From contig PYSS01000098.1 in NCBI GenBank assembly GCA_003049465.1, positions 86,474 through 150,473 of the forward strand: a DNA stretch of 64,000 nucleotides. Direction: 5' to 3'. The notes beneath the pieces are model-generated. The model was not told the origin of the DNA, did no database searches, and saw only the letters and a program-made list of their open reading frames with translations. Shown here piece by piece: positions 1-11,391 of this stretch. The position numbers and the translations under genes were made by a program. The DNA comes from Magnaporthiopsis rhizophila. Its lineage: Eukaryota; Ascomycota; Sordariomycetes; Magnaporthales; Magnaporthaceae. How positions within the stretch are numbered: the stretch's first letter is position 1; each line of letters begins with the position of its first letter.

Positions 1-238
1 ACGAACAAGGCGACTGGCATCAGTGGCGAGCATCTACATTTGCACAATCCCAAACAATCAACCATTGATGCTGTGATGTCTAAATCCCACACCCCCGCGG
101 AATCCCGTGACTCCCGACAGGAGATGATAACAAACGACGACATGACCCCACTCCAGCCAGGCAACCCAGAAGACGCGAAAAACCACCTACCGCTGGGTAG
201 GCCAAGTCAAAACAAAGCAAACAAAAAAAAACACCCCA

Positions 239-3200
239 CTACTGCTTCGCACCAGAGAGCAGTTTTCCATGCAGTTCTACAATGACGTCACCCCAACTCT
301 CCACGCGTCTCTCTACACCCTTTGAAGCCACCACCCGATCCCCAAGACGACCAGCCAGGAAGTCTGCCATCTTGTCCGTGTTGAAGCGCTCGCCATAAAC
401 GACGACGGCACGTGGCGAAATGGCCACATCCAGGCCACCATCACCACCACCAGCAGCTGCCGGACGTCGCAGATCAATGACTATCTCGATCTTGGACTTG
501 AGGGCGGCCAGGAACACGGTCGAGCGCACGGCGATCGAGTCGTCAGACGTCCTCGACACCGCGGTCGGAAAGGTGAGGTTGAGTGACCGGACGTGATTGG
601 CCACAGAATTTGCCTGGGCCCACCCGGCGGTCACCATGCCAAGGATGAGGCTCGGCGGGATGTGGGTCCTGGTGTCACCACGCAGCTGGTCGCGTAGGCA
701 CTGCAGGAAAAAATCGAGCTCGGGCGTGAGAGGCTTTGGGTCGCGTTCGCGCTTGTCTGCAATGTACCAGAGGTCGATGGTGGTGGTGGACGTCGTCGAA
801 TTTGAGTTTGCCTGGGCGGCCCCACCCTGCTGCAGGGCTGTGGCGTGACAGGTGGGGTCAAAAACGAGCTCAATCTCGCGGCGGTACGTCATCGATACCG
901 TCGTGCCTGAGCAGCCAGTGACGGCCCACCCATGTTCCTCCTCAATCGCCGCGACGCGTGCTGTTCGCGTTTTGTTTGTCAGCTTCTAGGCAACCGAGAT
1001 CTGATTGTTCCAATGACGAATTGGATGGGTGCCTGCAGAATGTCTGGTCATGTGACACGAACCTTTGAGAGCCATGATCTCCCCCGAGCTCCACCCTCTG
1101 CACTCCTCCCGCACCCGCTCAGCCTCTTTGATCTCGGCGAGGCACTCCACCTTGCGACCCACCAGCTCCTCGACGTCGGCCTCTGACTCGCGCAGGTCCT
1201 CGCGCAATGCCGCAATGGCACGTCTCTTGACGGCCACGTCGTCATTGGCAGCTGTCAGCCGCTCGCGCGCTGCCTCCAGCTCCTCGGGGTCGCAGTCGGC
1301 CAGCTCGCGCGCCGCTTCGTCGAGGGCCCGGTGCTCTCGCTGCAGCGACTCGAGCCGTGCGACCATTCCCGGGAGTGCCGAATCGATGAGCTCGCGCTGC
1401 TTGCGCAGGATCTGCTCGTCGCTCTCGAAGCCCTCGACGGTCCGGTCCAGTCCCTCCTTGAGCCCCTCTTGCAGCTTCATGCGCCACTCGTACCACATGG
1501 CCTTGCTCAGTAGTCTCGCGTGGGTCTTGACGTTTTTGAACTGGTTGTCCATCAGGAGCTTGAACTCGGGCGTCGCCGACATGTACTCGCGGAACAGTGG
1601 CGGGTTGTCCTCGAGCGTTTCCATCTCGATCTCCCGGACGATATCCCGGCCCTCGGAGATGTACTTCTTGAGTTCGCGGCATGACTAGAAGACGGGCGTA
1701 AGATAGGCATTGTTAGCAAATCACTACTCCTGCGATAAGGGAGTGCAGAAGTGAGAGTGTGTTACTTACATGTTGGTAAAGCTCGAGCATCGGCACCGTG
1801 CAAGCTCCCGCGACGACGCATCTCTCGAACGACATGTCCGCCTTGCTGTCTTCGTCGGACCCGTTCTTGTTCGCGGATGGCACGACCGTGTGCCTGCGCT
1901 TAGTAGTCGTAAGCTCCATGAAGCGGATGCTGGTCAAGTTGAGGAAATCCTGGAGACTGATGGCCTCGGAGGCATCCTCCTCTTCCTGGGCCAGCGCCTC
2001 GGGGTTCACCGTGGAGGAACGCCTAAAGTCCACGGGAGTGTGAGCTCCGTCATCCGCCACATTCCTGAACCTCCCTTGTCGGTCGGGGCTGCGAGGACCA
2101 CTCGCACCCTTAGTGGCCGACACAGAGAGCGTCGGGGTTGCCAGGCCATCTTGTGGGCCCTTGGCGGATCGCGTCGGCCGGCCTGTCGTCTCTTCTTTGG
2201 ATGGAGGGTGCTGCAGTCTGATGCTCTTGACAGGACTGCCCTGAAGGTTCTTGAGCCGCTTGACTCCGTCCTGCTCCTCCGCCTCCTCTTCCTCACCGAG
2301 CTCAGTCGGCCGTTTGCCGAGCAGGCCCTTGGCGCTGCCTACGTGCAGACTCTTGCGGCCCTTGAGCGGGTTCTTCTTTGGGCTGAGGCCTTGAATCATC
2401 TCCTTGAGATTCAGCGTCGCGTCCTTGTCGCCCAATGGTCCATCGGCCTCCTGCTCCATAATCCTCCTCCCATCTTCCTTGGCCCGCTCTTGCTCCCGCT
2501 GTCTGTCAAGCTCTTGCTCCAGGATGCGTGGGTCGTCCCACTTAACGCCCCGCCGCAGCTCCAGACCATCGCCAGGCACGAAGTCCCTAGCAGCATCCCC
2601 GATGGAGCCACGGCGCTCGAGGATCTCGGCAATCTTGGGTGAGCCCAGCCCGGGCCTGTCGGCGCCGATTCCGGAAAGCCGCCTGGTCTGCGGCGTGAGG
2701 ACCACGAGAGGTGTCGCCGAGCCTGTGGCTGGGTTTTGTTGGAACACGCTGAGAGCGGCGGATCTTGGTCTTGGGGACGACTGGGGCGTCGCTCTGGTCT
2801 TGGGGGAAGAAAACCTGACTGGAGACTTGGATTTACTTCCGATGAACTTTGGCGGCGAGGATGCGACAGTCTTTGATGGGGTCTGCGGCTGCTGAGATTT
2901 CTTCGGTGGGGATGCCTGGCGTTCTGGAGTCCTGCGCAGACCACTGCCGTTGAGCGCAGACCGCTCAGGCGTCCGGGCTATCCTCTCTCGGAGCGGCGCG
3001 GCTTTCTTTGTGGGTGTGCGTGCCCGAGTCGGCGACGCAGGTTTGTGGCTCAGCGTCATCTTCCTGAGCGGGCTCGTCGCCCCGGTCTTGTTGGGCGTTT
3101 GCACGCACACCAGCGGGGAGCTGTCGGCGATTATGCCTCCCAGCGCCGTCGTCATTTCCATGCCCACAGTGGCATCGCCCAGGCTTTGGTCGCCTGCATC

Positions 3201-4938
3201 GTCTTGCTGCTGCGTCGGTGGCAGTATGCGTCCCAGGCCGACCGTCATGTCCATTCCCATTGTCTCGCCATCACCATCCTCCGTTCGCATGAGCGTCCGG
3301 CGCCGGCTCTGCTGGCCGCCGCCGGCTCGAGTCGTCGCCAAGACGCCGCCCATGACTGTCGTCATCTCCATCGACATATCCTCGTCGCTGTCGTAATCTA
3401 GCTCCTCCTCATTATTGTTCTCTTTGGGTGCCGAAGATTGGATGCCGCCCATGGGCATGGTGAAGTCCATGGTCTGATCCACGCACATTGTTGCCTCCGC
3501 ACGGCCTCGTAGCGCTGTAGATGGCTTCTTCCCGACGATGCCACCTAGCGCATGGGTCATTTCCATGGACACGTCCATATCCATAGACATAGCGTCTTCG
3601 TCCTCATCGTCTCTGTCCTCGTCCTCGGGGGCGGCAACTGATTGGTCGTCGTCATTGGTAGACCGGACAATCCCGCCCATGGGCCGGGTCATCTCCATTT
3701 CCCCGCCGTTGTCATCATCGCTCTCATCCTCGTGGACAGACTTTACGGGGCTGGATTCGATCTCGGGAGACTGTGGTGCGTGGCTGCTGGTCGCCGCCGG
3801 CCGCTTTCCCCACCCCACAAAAGCAGGGATCAGCTCCTCATTCTCGTCCGGCTCCCGAGCTGCTGCCCCAACGCCAGCGCGCTGTGTGGCGAGCCTCAGC
3901 ATCTCATCGATGCTTGTCGTCGAGTCGCTGCTCATCATGGACATGGAGCCAGCCGTGACGCCCGACCCTGACGTCACCTCGTCCGCGTCCAGGGTCATCA
4001 TGGTCCCGTCCGAGTCACTAGCCTCCGAGACATCGTCTACCTGCTCTTCAATGTCATCGCCGTCCTCAGAGCCCGAGTCATACACGGTAGAGTTGAGCGT
4101 GTCGTCGTGAGCGTCAAGAGGGTTGACCCCTGAGCTTCGTCTTCTCTTCTTCTGATGCAGGCTTCGCTGGTCCTCGGGCGACTCGGGTATGCCGTGATCC
4201 ACATGGTCCGGTGGTGTGGAAGGGGCTTCCGATACATCGTCCGATTCGGGGTGGTACGCAGCAGCGGGCGGCGCCGGGGAGGCTGCTGTCTGCGACGAGG
4301 CGCGCCGGGTAGAGTCTGTGGACGTGGTCGAGTCCTGGATGTATTCGATCTCGTGGAACGTGTGCAGGGTCGCCTCGGCGGCGAACGACACGCGGCGGTT
4401 GGCGAGCGACTTGCGCCGGGCCTCACGCCTGTCGCGGATGTCCTTCTCGAGCTCGGCCCTCTCCCGCTCCTCGCGTTCCCGGGCGGCAGCCTGCTGCTCC
4501 TCTTCGGTGCGGAGCGCCACTTTTGTCGAGTCGCCATCGCGGCCGGCAGAAGTCCTGGGCCTGTGCGGCGGGATCTCGGGGAGGACTGGGATGGTGGGCT
4601 TCAGAATAGAGCGCGGAGGGGGTCCTGCGGGGGCCGCCAGCGACTGCATGGCCAGCAAGTGACGTGTAAGTCAGTTAGGGGCATACTTCACATGCACGAG
4701 CAGCATCGAGCGCACTCACCACCCTCCTGTTCCCATTACTGGGCTTCAACGCATCCAGACCACCAGGCCCTATGCTTTTGCTGCGCGACTTCTTGCGGTT
4801 CGCAGCGAGGGAGGTGGATGCCAGGTCCAAAGTTGCATTCTCCTTCTCCAACGTCTTCCTCGACGACGGCAGCCCACCCAGCGACTTCCGCGACCTCTTA
4901 ACTGCGGGAGGCACCGTCATGTTGGTTTGGGTGGACAT
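239..4938 (-). CDS. spc7: Spc7/KNL1 kinetochore scaffold protein
   Basis: Outer-kinetochore scaffold of the KMN network; it recruits Bub1/Bub3 through phosphorylated MELT repeats and binds PP1. Four exons: 4938-4720, 4643-1770, 1684-1063 and 960-239; phases close to give about 1478 aa. Visible features in order: a basic N-terminus; a SILK PP1-docking motif near residue 85 and an RVSF motif near 157-160; six MELT-like repeats (M-E/D-M-T or a variant, then a Gly-Gly/Gly-Arg-Ile/Val turn) within about residues 385-580; a Ser/Pro-rich middle; a conserved block running into a coiled coil in exon 3; and a C-terminal RWD-like region in exon 4 with the TYRREIELVFDP segment. The start is the first ATG, opening MSTQTNMTVPP. 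Known from the family: S. pombe Spc7 has the same order and similar length. Nothing looks broken. Identity is firm; exon boundaries are inferred from splice motifs. Confidence 0.93.
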
Positions 4939-6038
4939 CCTGGCGGGGGACTGGACTGTGTCGGCGTCGGGGTCTTGGTGGGGTTCACGATGTCCGCTGC
5001 GCTGCTCTATCTAGGGGGGAGCGCGTGCAATGCCCATTAAAGGGCACGCGACCGGAATGAAATTGGTGGGGAAAATTGCATGCCTGTAAACACGCTCGGC
5101 AAATCACGCGTTTGTTACTGTGGTGATCGGATGAGCCAATTAAATCGAGTTTTGGCGGTGGGCAGCTGGAGCGGATTGATTACATCACCAACAACTCACC
5201 CTTGTACCAACCAAAAGTATCAGAGTCGAAATGCCATCATTTTGCCCGCACGGATGGTCAAGATCAAAGGGCGAGAAAGAATGCCTAGATATTGAAGGAT
5301 CTATCTTGATATTTAGTTCTTAGCTCAAACACGCGAGATTGATTGATGGATGTATCTCAGGAGATACTTCTCACAATACTTCCCCATCGCAGGACACTGT
5401 AGATTCCTTTTTTTATTGCTTCCTTCTTGGCTTGTTTCAATATCCAACTCGATGCCGAAAGCGGAGATTTATCGCGTGACATGTTATTCCTCGATGCAGT
5501 AAGTTGATGGCTACCCATGTTGGCAAACGCCTCCGCGGAATGTGTCTTGCGGCTTCCAAGCGTCTCGAGAGCTACCGAGAGACATTGTATTCAGGGAGCT
5601 TGCTGCCGATATCCATAGACAATACCGGTTGTTGAGCCTTTACTTACAAATCTAGTGCACTGGCACGCGACATGACTTAGCCCAATATTCGTGATACGTA
5701 CTCCTCACATCATGGCCACAGAAAGGCCTTCAGGGCTCCTCCTCGTACGTGTGTGTATTTAGATAGGCGGCAGCTCCTCATGGTGGCAGTCACCAACCTT
5801 GTGTGTCCCCTGTTTCTTGCGGCCGGCTAGCCTGTGACTCTCCCCGCCTCAGTATTGCCCTTTCTTTTCTGTTATGTTCATGGAGATTGGCACATCTCCT
5901 TCTTTTGGTTTTGCTCAAGGTCAAGTGTTACTGATACCCCGTATCCCGGCATTTGACGTTTCGCACCGATACTCGTTCAGCCGGAGACTCAACACCCTCT
6001 CGAACAGAAGCCGCCAGTTGCCAAGTTTCTTTCACAGT
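4939..6038. other. Intergenic region between spc7 and the LicD gene
   Basis: About 1.1 kb between two divergently transcribed genes, so it should hold both promoters. The half next to the LicD gene is AT-rich with T-runs and a pyrimidine-rich stretch around 5840-5870. I see no conserved ORF, RNA gene or repeat. Confidence 0.6.
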
Positions 6039-7552
6039 ATGCGGACCGAATTAGTTGCCCTGTTTCTTGGGCTGGCTCCCACCACCTCATGCATCCTCCC
6101 AGAGGCTGCAAAACAAAACCAGCATCCCATTCAGAACAACACCCCCAGCATCGCGCCGTTGCCGCCACCCAAAAAAGCCCCTGGGCCTGCAAGGCCTCCC
6201 AAGTACTTTCGTGAGTAGTCCCGCGCAGAATGTGTCCGTGTTGCTGGCCGACGTGGCTAATCGGTACTGCATGATAATTAGGCGAGGCATCGTAAGAATC
6301 ACCCCTTTCAACGAGGATTTCACAAATTTGTGACTAGAGATGACATTGTCACCGGAGGTTATGGCTCAGCAACTAACACATAGATTTGTATCTGTAGCTT
6401 CCATCATCACTATGACCGTCGGTATGGGTTTCCCCAGGCATACACTTGTAAAGGCCTGTGCTCTACTGTCAGGACAGAGGCTAACTGACAGCACAGCTTT
6501 GGAAAACGAGTGCTCGGCTACAATGAACAGAAAACCGCCCTAAAGAACCTTTTGCAAACATATCTTGCGACTTTTGCAGACCTGGGTCTCGAGACGTGGT
6601 TGATGCATGGATCTCTTTTGGGGTGGTGGTGGAACAAAGGGGTGAGCCAGCACCACCCAAAAGCACGCGTGAGCGGCCACAGCATACTGACGACGGTCGA
6701 TACCAAACCCCACAGATTATGCCTTGGGATTCGGATGTCGACGTCCAGGTAATGGAGTCGACCACGCACTACCTCGCGGCATTTTACAACATGTCAACAT
6801 GGCACTACCAGACGCCCCGGATCCCAGAGGGCGTGGACTACCTGCTCGACATCAACCCCGGATATAAAAACCCGAGCAGGGCCGACAGGATGAACAAGAT
6901 CGATGCCCGCTGGATCGACACCTCGACCGGTCTCTTCATAGACATCACCTCGGTGCGGTACAACCTATCGCACCCAAAAGGGGAAGGGATGCTCGGCTGC
7001 AAGGACGGCCACGAGTTTAGGGTGCGTCTGCGCTTGCACTGCTGCAACATGGATGGAGGAGATGTGCTCACACAGGTTCACAATATTCCTGTAGGACACG
7101 TACATATTCCCGCTGAGGGACTCCACATTCGAGAAGGCTCCCGTTAAGATACCGTACCGGTACAGGGACCTGCTCGCGGCAGAGTACGGAGAGAGGTCAC
7201 TCATCAACAAGGACTATAAGGGGTGAGTCTGTCTTTCCCCGTACGAATATCGCTGAAGATCCTGCCTGCGGGAGAGGAGACGAGAAGAAAAAGCTGACCA
7301 CTGGCAAGCCATCATTTCAACGACGAGCGTATGGAATGGGTCCCCAAACCCGGGGCCGCCAAGCCACCAAAGCAGAAGAAGATCACGGCAAAGACAGCCA
7401 GATATCAGGACAAGACGAGCCCGGCGTACGCAAAGCAGGAGGCAAAGCGCAAAATGGGTGAGCTCAAGGCGATGGAGAAGGCGCAGGTGCGCCAGCAGGC
7501 GTGGGAGACGCGGCGGCAGGCTAGGCTCGAGGCAGGCATCGAGACGACGTGA
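6039..7552 (+). CDS. LicD-family phosphotransferase-like protein (Mnn4-type), seven exons
   Basis: LicD/fukutin-type nucleotidyl- or phosphotransferases attach phospho-substituents to glycans; fungal members resemble the Mnn4 domain linked to mannosyl-phosphate addition in the secretory pathway. Exons: 6039-6210, 6282-6291, 6398-6421, 6497-6641, 6716-7021, 7095-7222 and 7309-7552, giving about 342 aa. An N-terminal hydrophobic stretch (MRTELVALFLGLAP) suggests a signal peptide or anchor. The core shows KYFRE, then HHHYDRRFGKRVLGYN, ETWLMHGSLLGWWWN and the acidic motif PWDSDVDVQ, the usual order for fungal LicD proteins. The C-terminus (exon 7) is Lys/Arg/Gln/Ala-rich and probably helical. The 10-nt second exon is needed: exon 1 ends in phase 1 and exon 3 begins in phase 2, so they cannot be joined directly. 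The last intron ends in AAG, a less common acceptor. Substrate unknown. Confidence 0.85.
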
Positions 7553-8226
7553 CAGGGCGGGGTTTCTGGGTGGAAACTCGAGACGAACGCAACAAGGATG
7601 TGACCTAAGTTCGGGTATTTTGGCCGTCGCCAGTGCGAGCTCTTGGAGCTCGGTTAATTTCATTTGTTCTGCTGGCTTCTTCTTTCGATCGGCGATTGTG
7701 ATGGATTTTGGAGGTGGGAGTGGCGCCGGGATGATGCATGGCGTTGGTTTCACCGAGTCGGGTGTGACGCGGCAGCAGATTGTTGCAACATGGAAGTGGC
7801 CTGGAGTTGAGAGGAAAAAGAAGGACAGGGCAGATGCAACCTCAGCCCACAGGGCGTGTCGGTGCCAAATGCAGGTTGTGCTTGACATGCATCCATGATC
7901 ACAAGACGGGTAAACGCACCGTAATCCATGCCCACGGCAGTGGAGCCCACGCCTTCTCGTCCATTGTTCCCCACGATTTCCGCGGGCCTGGGTCACTGCA
8001 AGGACCCGCAGCGGCCCCAACAGAATAGAAGGCAATTTCCACGACGGACCTTCAACCCTCGTGCTGAACGCATCCGACAGCTCCACGATCCTGCAAAATC
8101 AACGCCTGTGGGAAACTTTCAGTCAGCCAGCCAGCCAGATTGACGCCGACCAACCGAGCAATTCCGCGGATCGCATTCCGCTCCCACGACGAAAGACTGG
8201 GCCACCTCCCACATCCATATGGCTCC
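7553..8226 (+). other. Intergenic region upstream of the PX-domain gene
   Basis: About 670 bases: the 3' flank of the LicD gene followed by the leader of the PX gene. ORFs here on both strands overlap in several frames and resemble nothing I recognise. No other feature seen. Confidence 0.5.
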
Positions 8227-9155
8227 ATGGCCGCCGAGGTGAGAGCGTCCTCGCCGACGGCCGACGGCGGCGCGCCCGAAGCGGCCCCAGCCCAGCAACC
8301 AAATGGCGGCGGTAGCAGCAGCAGCAACGGCAGCGGTGAAGCGCACGCAGGGCTATTCCCCAGAGACGAGGACGACAATGGGGAAAACTCCCTCCCGAGG
8401 CCAACCGCACCGTCGCCCGTCATGTCGCCGCCGTACTGGACCCACGGCCAGACCCACCACACGCCCGGCGGAGGCTCCAGAAACGGCGGCTATCTCGGGC
8501 CGGGCGGTCTCGACAACAACCACTCGACCGAGAGCGTGGCGCCGCCGGGGGCCATCACACTGCAGGACAACGACACGGGCGCCGGCGACGACGGGGCCGG
8601 CGGGCCGGCGCACCTCTCGGGCAGGGACCGCAACCGCGCCTGCTGGGCCAAGAGCGTATCGGTCACGGACCACGTCGTCGTCAACGGCAGCGCGACCAAC
8701 ATTGGCGCATTTGTCGTCTGGAACATCCGGGTCGAGACGCTGAGCGTATGTTTTGTCTAGCTTTCTTCCGTCCCCCATTCTTTTCAATGGGTCGCGCCGT
8801 CATTACGTCTAGCTAACTCTGCAACTCTGCGACTCTGCTCCAGGGCTCTTACATGAATATCCGCAAGCGCTACTCCGAGTTTGACGACCTGAGGGAGAAG
8901 CTCATGATCACCTTCCCCAACTTCGAGGCGGCCGTGCCCGCGCTGCCGCCCAAGAGCGTCATCTCCAAGTTCCGCCCCAGGTTTCTCGAGAAGCGGAGGT
9001 CGGGGCTGCAATACTTTTTGAAGTAAGACACGGAACCGCGTTGCCCAGCAAAAAGCGCAGACATTTGACCGGTGCTGACATTCTTTTACAGCTGCATATT
9101 ATTGAATCCCGAATTCTCCGGATCGCCTGTTCTCAAGGAATTCTTGTTCTCTTGA
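8227..9155 (+). CDS. ypt35: PX-domain protein, Ypt35-like
   Basis: Small phosphoinositide-binding PX protein; yeast Ypt35 sits on endosomes/vacuole and acts as an adaptor for the lipid-transfer protein Vps13. Exons: 8227-8745, 8844-9022 and 9092-9155; about 253 aa. The first ~120 residues are low-complexity (Ala/Gly/Ser/Pro). The PX fold starts near residue 135 (WAKSVSVTDHVVVNG) and contains the conserved RKRYSEFDDL lipid-binding segment, the Pro-rich loop AVPALPPKS and the following basic helix RFLEKRRSGLQYFLN; it ends at the C-terminus (NPEFSGSPVLKEFLFS). Start at 8227 is chosen because it opens the MAAEV reading; an in-frame ATG lies 87 nt upstream but adds no recognisable sequence. PX at the C-terminus with no other domain fits Ypt35 rather than a sorting nexin with BAR. 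Gene symbol by family resemblance. Confidence 0.82.
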
Positions 9156-9509
9156 CACGGCACAGCTTGCCAGATCTGTCTGCGCTTGGGAGCCAAGATC
9201 CTGAACAGCAAAGCCTTTATACCTAATATGTACTTTCGCGCGCATCTGTCCCAGTACAGGTGTGCTATGGTCTGTTTCATCGGCGGATCTTTTTTTTTTT
9301 CTTCTTTTCTTTTCTTTCTCCTTACACACATCTACTCTCACGAGAACGAAGCACGAGACACGGCTGAAAACAGGTCTAATGAAATTAAGTAGCGATAATG
9401 ATATGCAGTCCAACCACCATTCCGACTCCAATCGCCAAAACGACGAGACTATATCTGCTTCCCAGTAAACGAAGAAATCGTTGATCTGCCCCCCCGCCAC
9501 GACAAGGAC
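9156..9509. other. Convergent 3' region
   Basis: About 350 bases between the stops of two convergent genes, with a pyrimidine-rich T-run near 9290-9320. Likely 3' UTRs; nothing else seen. Confidence 0.5.
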
Positions 9510-10486
9510 TCAATAGTCCGTAGAGCGCGCAACATCCTCCCATTCCCTCAGCAGTGCCAGCGTCTCCTCGCACTTCCTCCGGATCGCGTCGAGCGCGTCG
9601 GTGCCCAGGACGAGGCGGAGGGGCACGTCGCGGCCCTCGCCCACGCCCGTCCCCGTCAGCACGTCAACAATGACCCTGGCACCCTTGACGACGTCGCCCG
9701 GCTGGCTATCGTCGTAGCCGTCGAGCGCTGCCTTGACGGCCGCCACGGCCGTGCCGGCCCCGTACACGTCGGGCAGCGGGGTCGCCGTCCTGACGCGGCG
9801 GTTCCTGCCGGCGGCGCCGTCGGCCGTGTTGAGGAACCCGGTCCGGAAGTAGCCCGGCTCGATGACGGTGGCGGCGACGCCGAAGCCGGCCAGCTCGGCC
9901 GTCAGGCCCTCGGACAGGCCGCTGACGGCCCACTTGGACGAGCAGTAGTGCGCGCAGGCCGGCCCGCCCTGCCAGCTGCCCACGCTGCCGAAGTTGGCGA
10001 GCACGACGGGCGGCGACGAAGTTTTGTTAGCGGCAGCGGCGCGACGGAGGTGCGGGATGGCGGCCTTGCTGATGTTGACGGCGCCCTGGACGTTGGTGTT
10101 GAACAGCGCTGCCGACTCGGCGCCTGAGGCCTCCTCGACTGCGCCTTCGAGGATATAGCCTGCTGCGTCTGTTTTTGTGTGTGGTTGTCAGTGCCAGTGT
10201 ACCATCTAAGTATACAAACGGGGATATATGTCTTACTCAAAACGTGCGTGATGCTGCCGTACACGGCCGCGGCCTCGGCCAGCTTGGCCGCTAGCTCGTC
10301 GTCCGTCGCTGTCACGTCCACGGCCATGACGGTCGCGCCGGCCGCGGCCAGGTCCGACAGCGACGCGGTCGAGCGCGCGCAGGCGACGACGCGGTGGCCT
10401 CGCCCGAGCGCCTCCTTGGCCACGGCCTGGCCGAAGCCGCTGCTTGCGCCCGTGATGAACCAGACTGGGGTGGTGTGGGACGACAT
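9510..10486 (-). CDS. Short-chain dehydrogenase/reductase (classical SDR)
   Basis: NAD(P)(H)-dependent oxidoreductase of unknown substrate, probably cytosolic (no signal peptide). Two exons: 10486-10237 and 10168-9510, about 302 aa. The Rossmann cofactor motif TGASSGFG lies at residues 12-19, the NAAG structural motif at 84-87 is created exactly across the intron, a catalytic Ser lies in GSVGS near 145-148, and the YxxxK pair is at Tyr158 and Lys162 (YCSSKWAVSG). The PGYFRTGF segment after the active site is typical of the oxidoreductase group often annotated as retinol dehydrogenase-like or oxidoreductase YusZ-like. An Arg in CARS after the second strand would favour NADPH. No biosynthetic cluster partners are next to it, so a role in general metabolism is as likely as secondary metabolism. 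Confidence 0.9.
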
Positions 10487-11391
10487 TGCGATGAGGGTTG
10501 TTATTTTGGGTTTTTGAAGGTTTTGTTTGTCCTGCTAATTCGCGACGGCGTCGGAGGGGACTGAGGGGCTAATGTAGGTGGTTTCCGAGTGATGTATCAC
10601 CGAGTTAAAGTCTATGTTTCCGTTTGAGTGTGATGAATTACAACGACGCAAATATGTCTTCCCAGACCCGAGGACAGCACCCTTTTGTATCCCTTCGAGA
10701 TCTATATCCCAACAGAGAGAAACAGACGGAACCGTATTTTCCATCACCCTCCTACTATCCCACGGCGTTAGACAAATACGGCTAGCCGTCGGCTGCCACC
10801 ATTGGAGGCAGCCTTAACCCCGATGGCCTTGGCGCACCTAACGCCGAAGCGCTGATCGTACGTGGCACTGCCCTGCGGCGGCGATAAGCTGAGCTGAATC
10901 GCGGGCTGATGGCACTACATCCATTCTGGAATAGGAAGGGCTTCAAACAGCCGTCGCAAGCTGTATGGCGACGGCCGTCGCGTCTCCGCGCCCCGACAAC
11001 GGGAAGTAATTGATCAGGAATAGCCCTTGAAGCCAAAGTCTCTACATACCAGGCTTCACATAGGTGAAAATCATCAACAACAACAGGACAACGATTGATG
11101 GCCCTTGCAAGCTTGCGGCCTATGTACAAACCCAACACATCGAAATCTCCAAAAACGAGCATCCGTCCGTCAACGCCAACCCTTGCAAGCATGCAATGCA
11201 AATGCAACACCCGTTTCATGTCGACCGAACCATTATTAGTGTATATAAGACCAGCCCCTTCCCTCTTGTGTATATAATAACGAGCGGTGGGGAACTGAGC
11301 ACCCCCCAGATAGACCAGACGAGAGGTGGGGATATAGCGGCACAGGTTTCCCGGTCGCAGCAATCCCACACTGCGGTCCTTGTCCTAAACC
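10487..11391. other. Intergenic region (SDR promoter and phosphotransferase 3' flank)
   Basis: About 900 bases. It should contain the SDR promoter near 10490-10700 and the 3' UTR of the downstream minus-strand gene near 11250-11390. TATA-like sequence occurs at about 11237-11245 on the plus strand, with no ORF to match it. No gene seen. Confidence 0.5.

Noticed and set aside
1770..2642. Long plus-strand ORF opposite spc7
   Set aside because: Shadow of the spc7 middle exon; no independent features.
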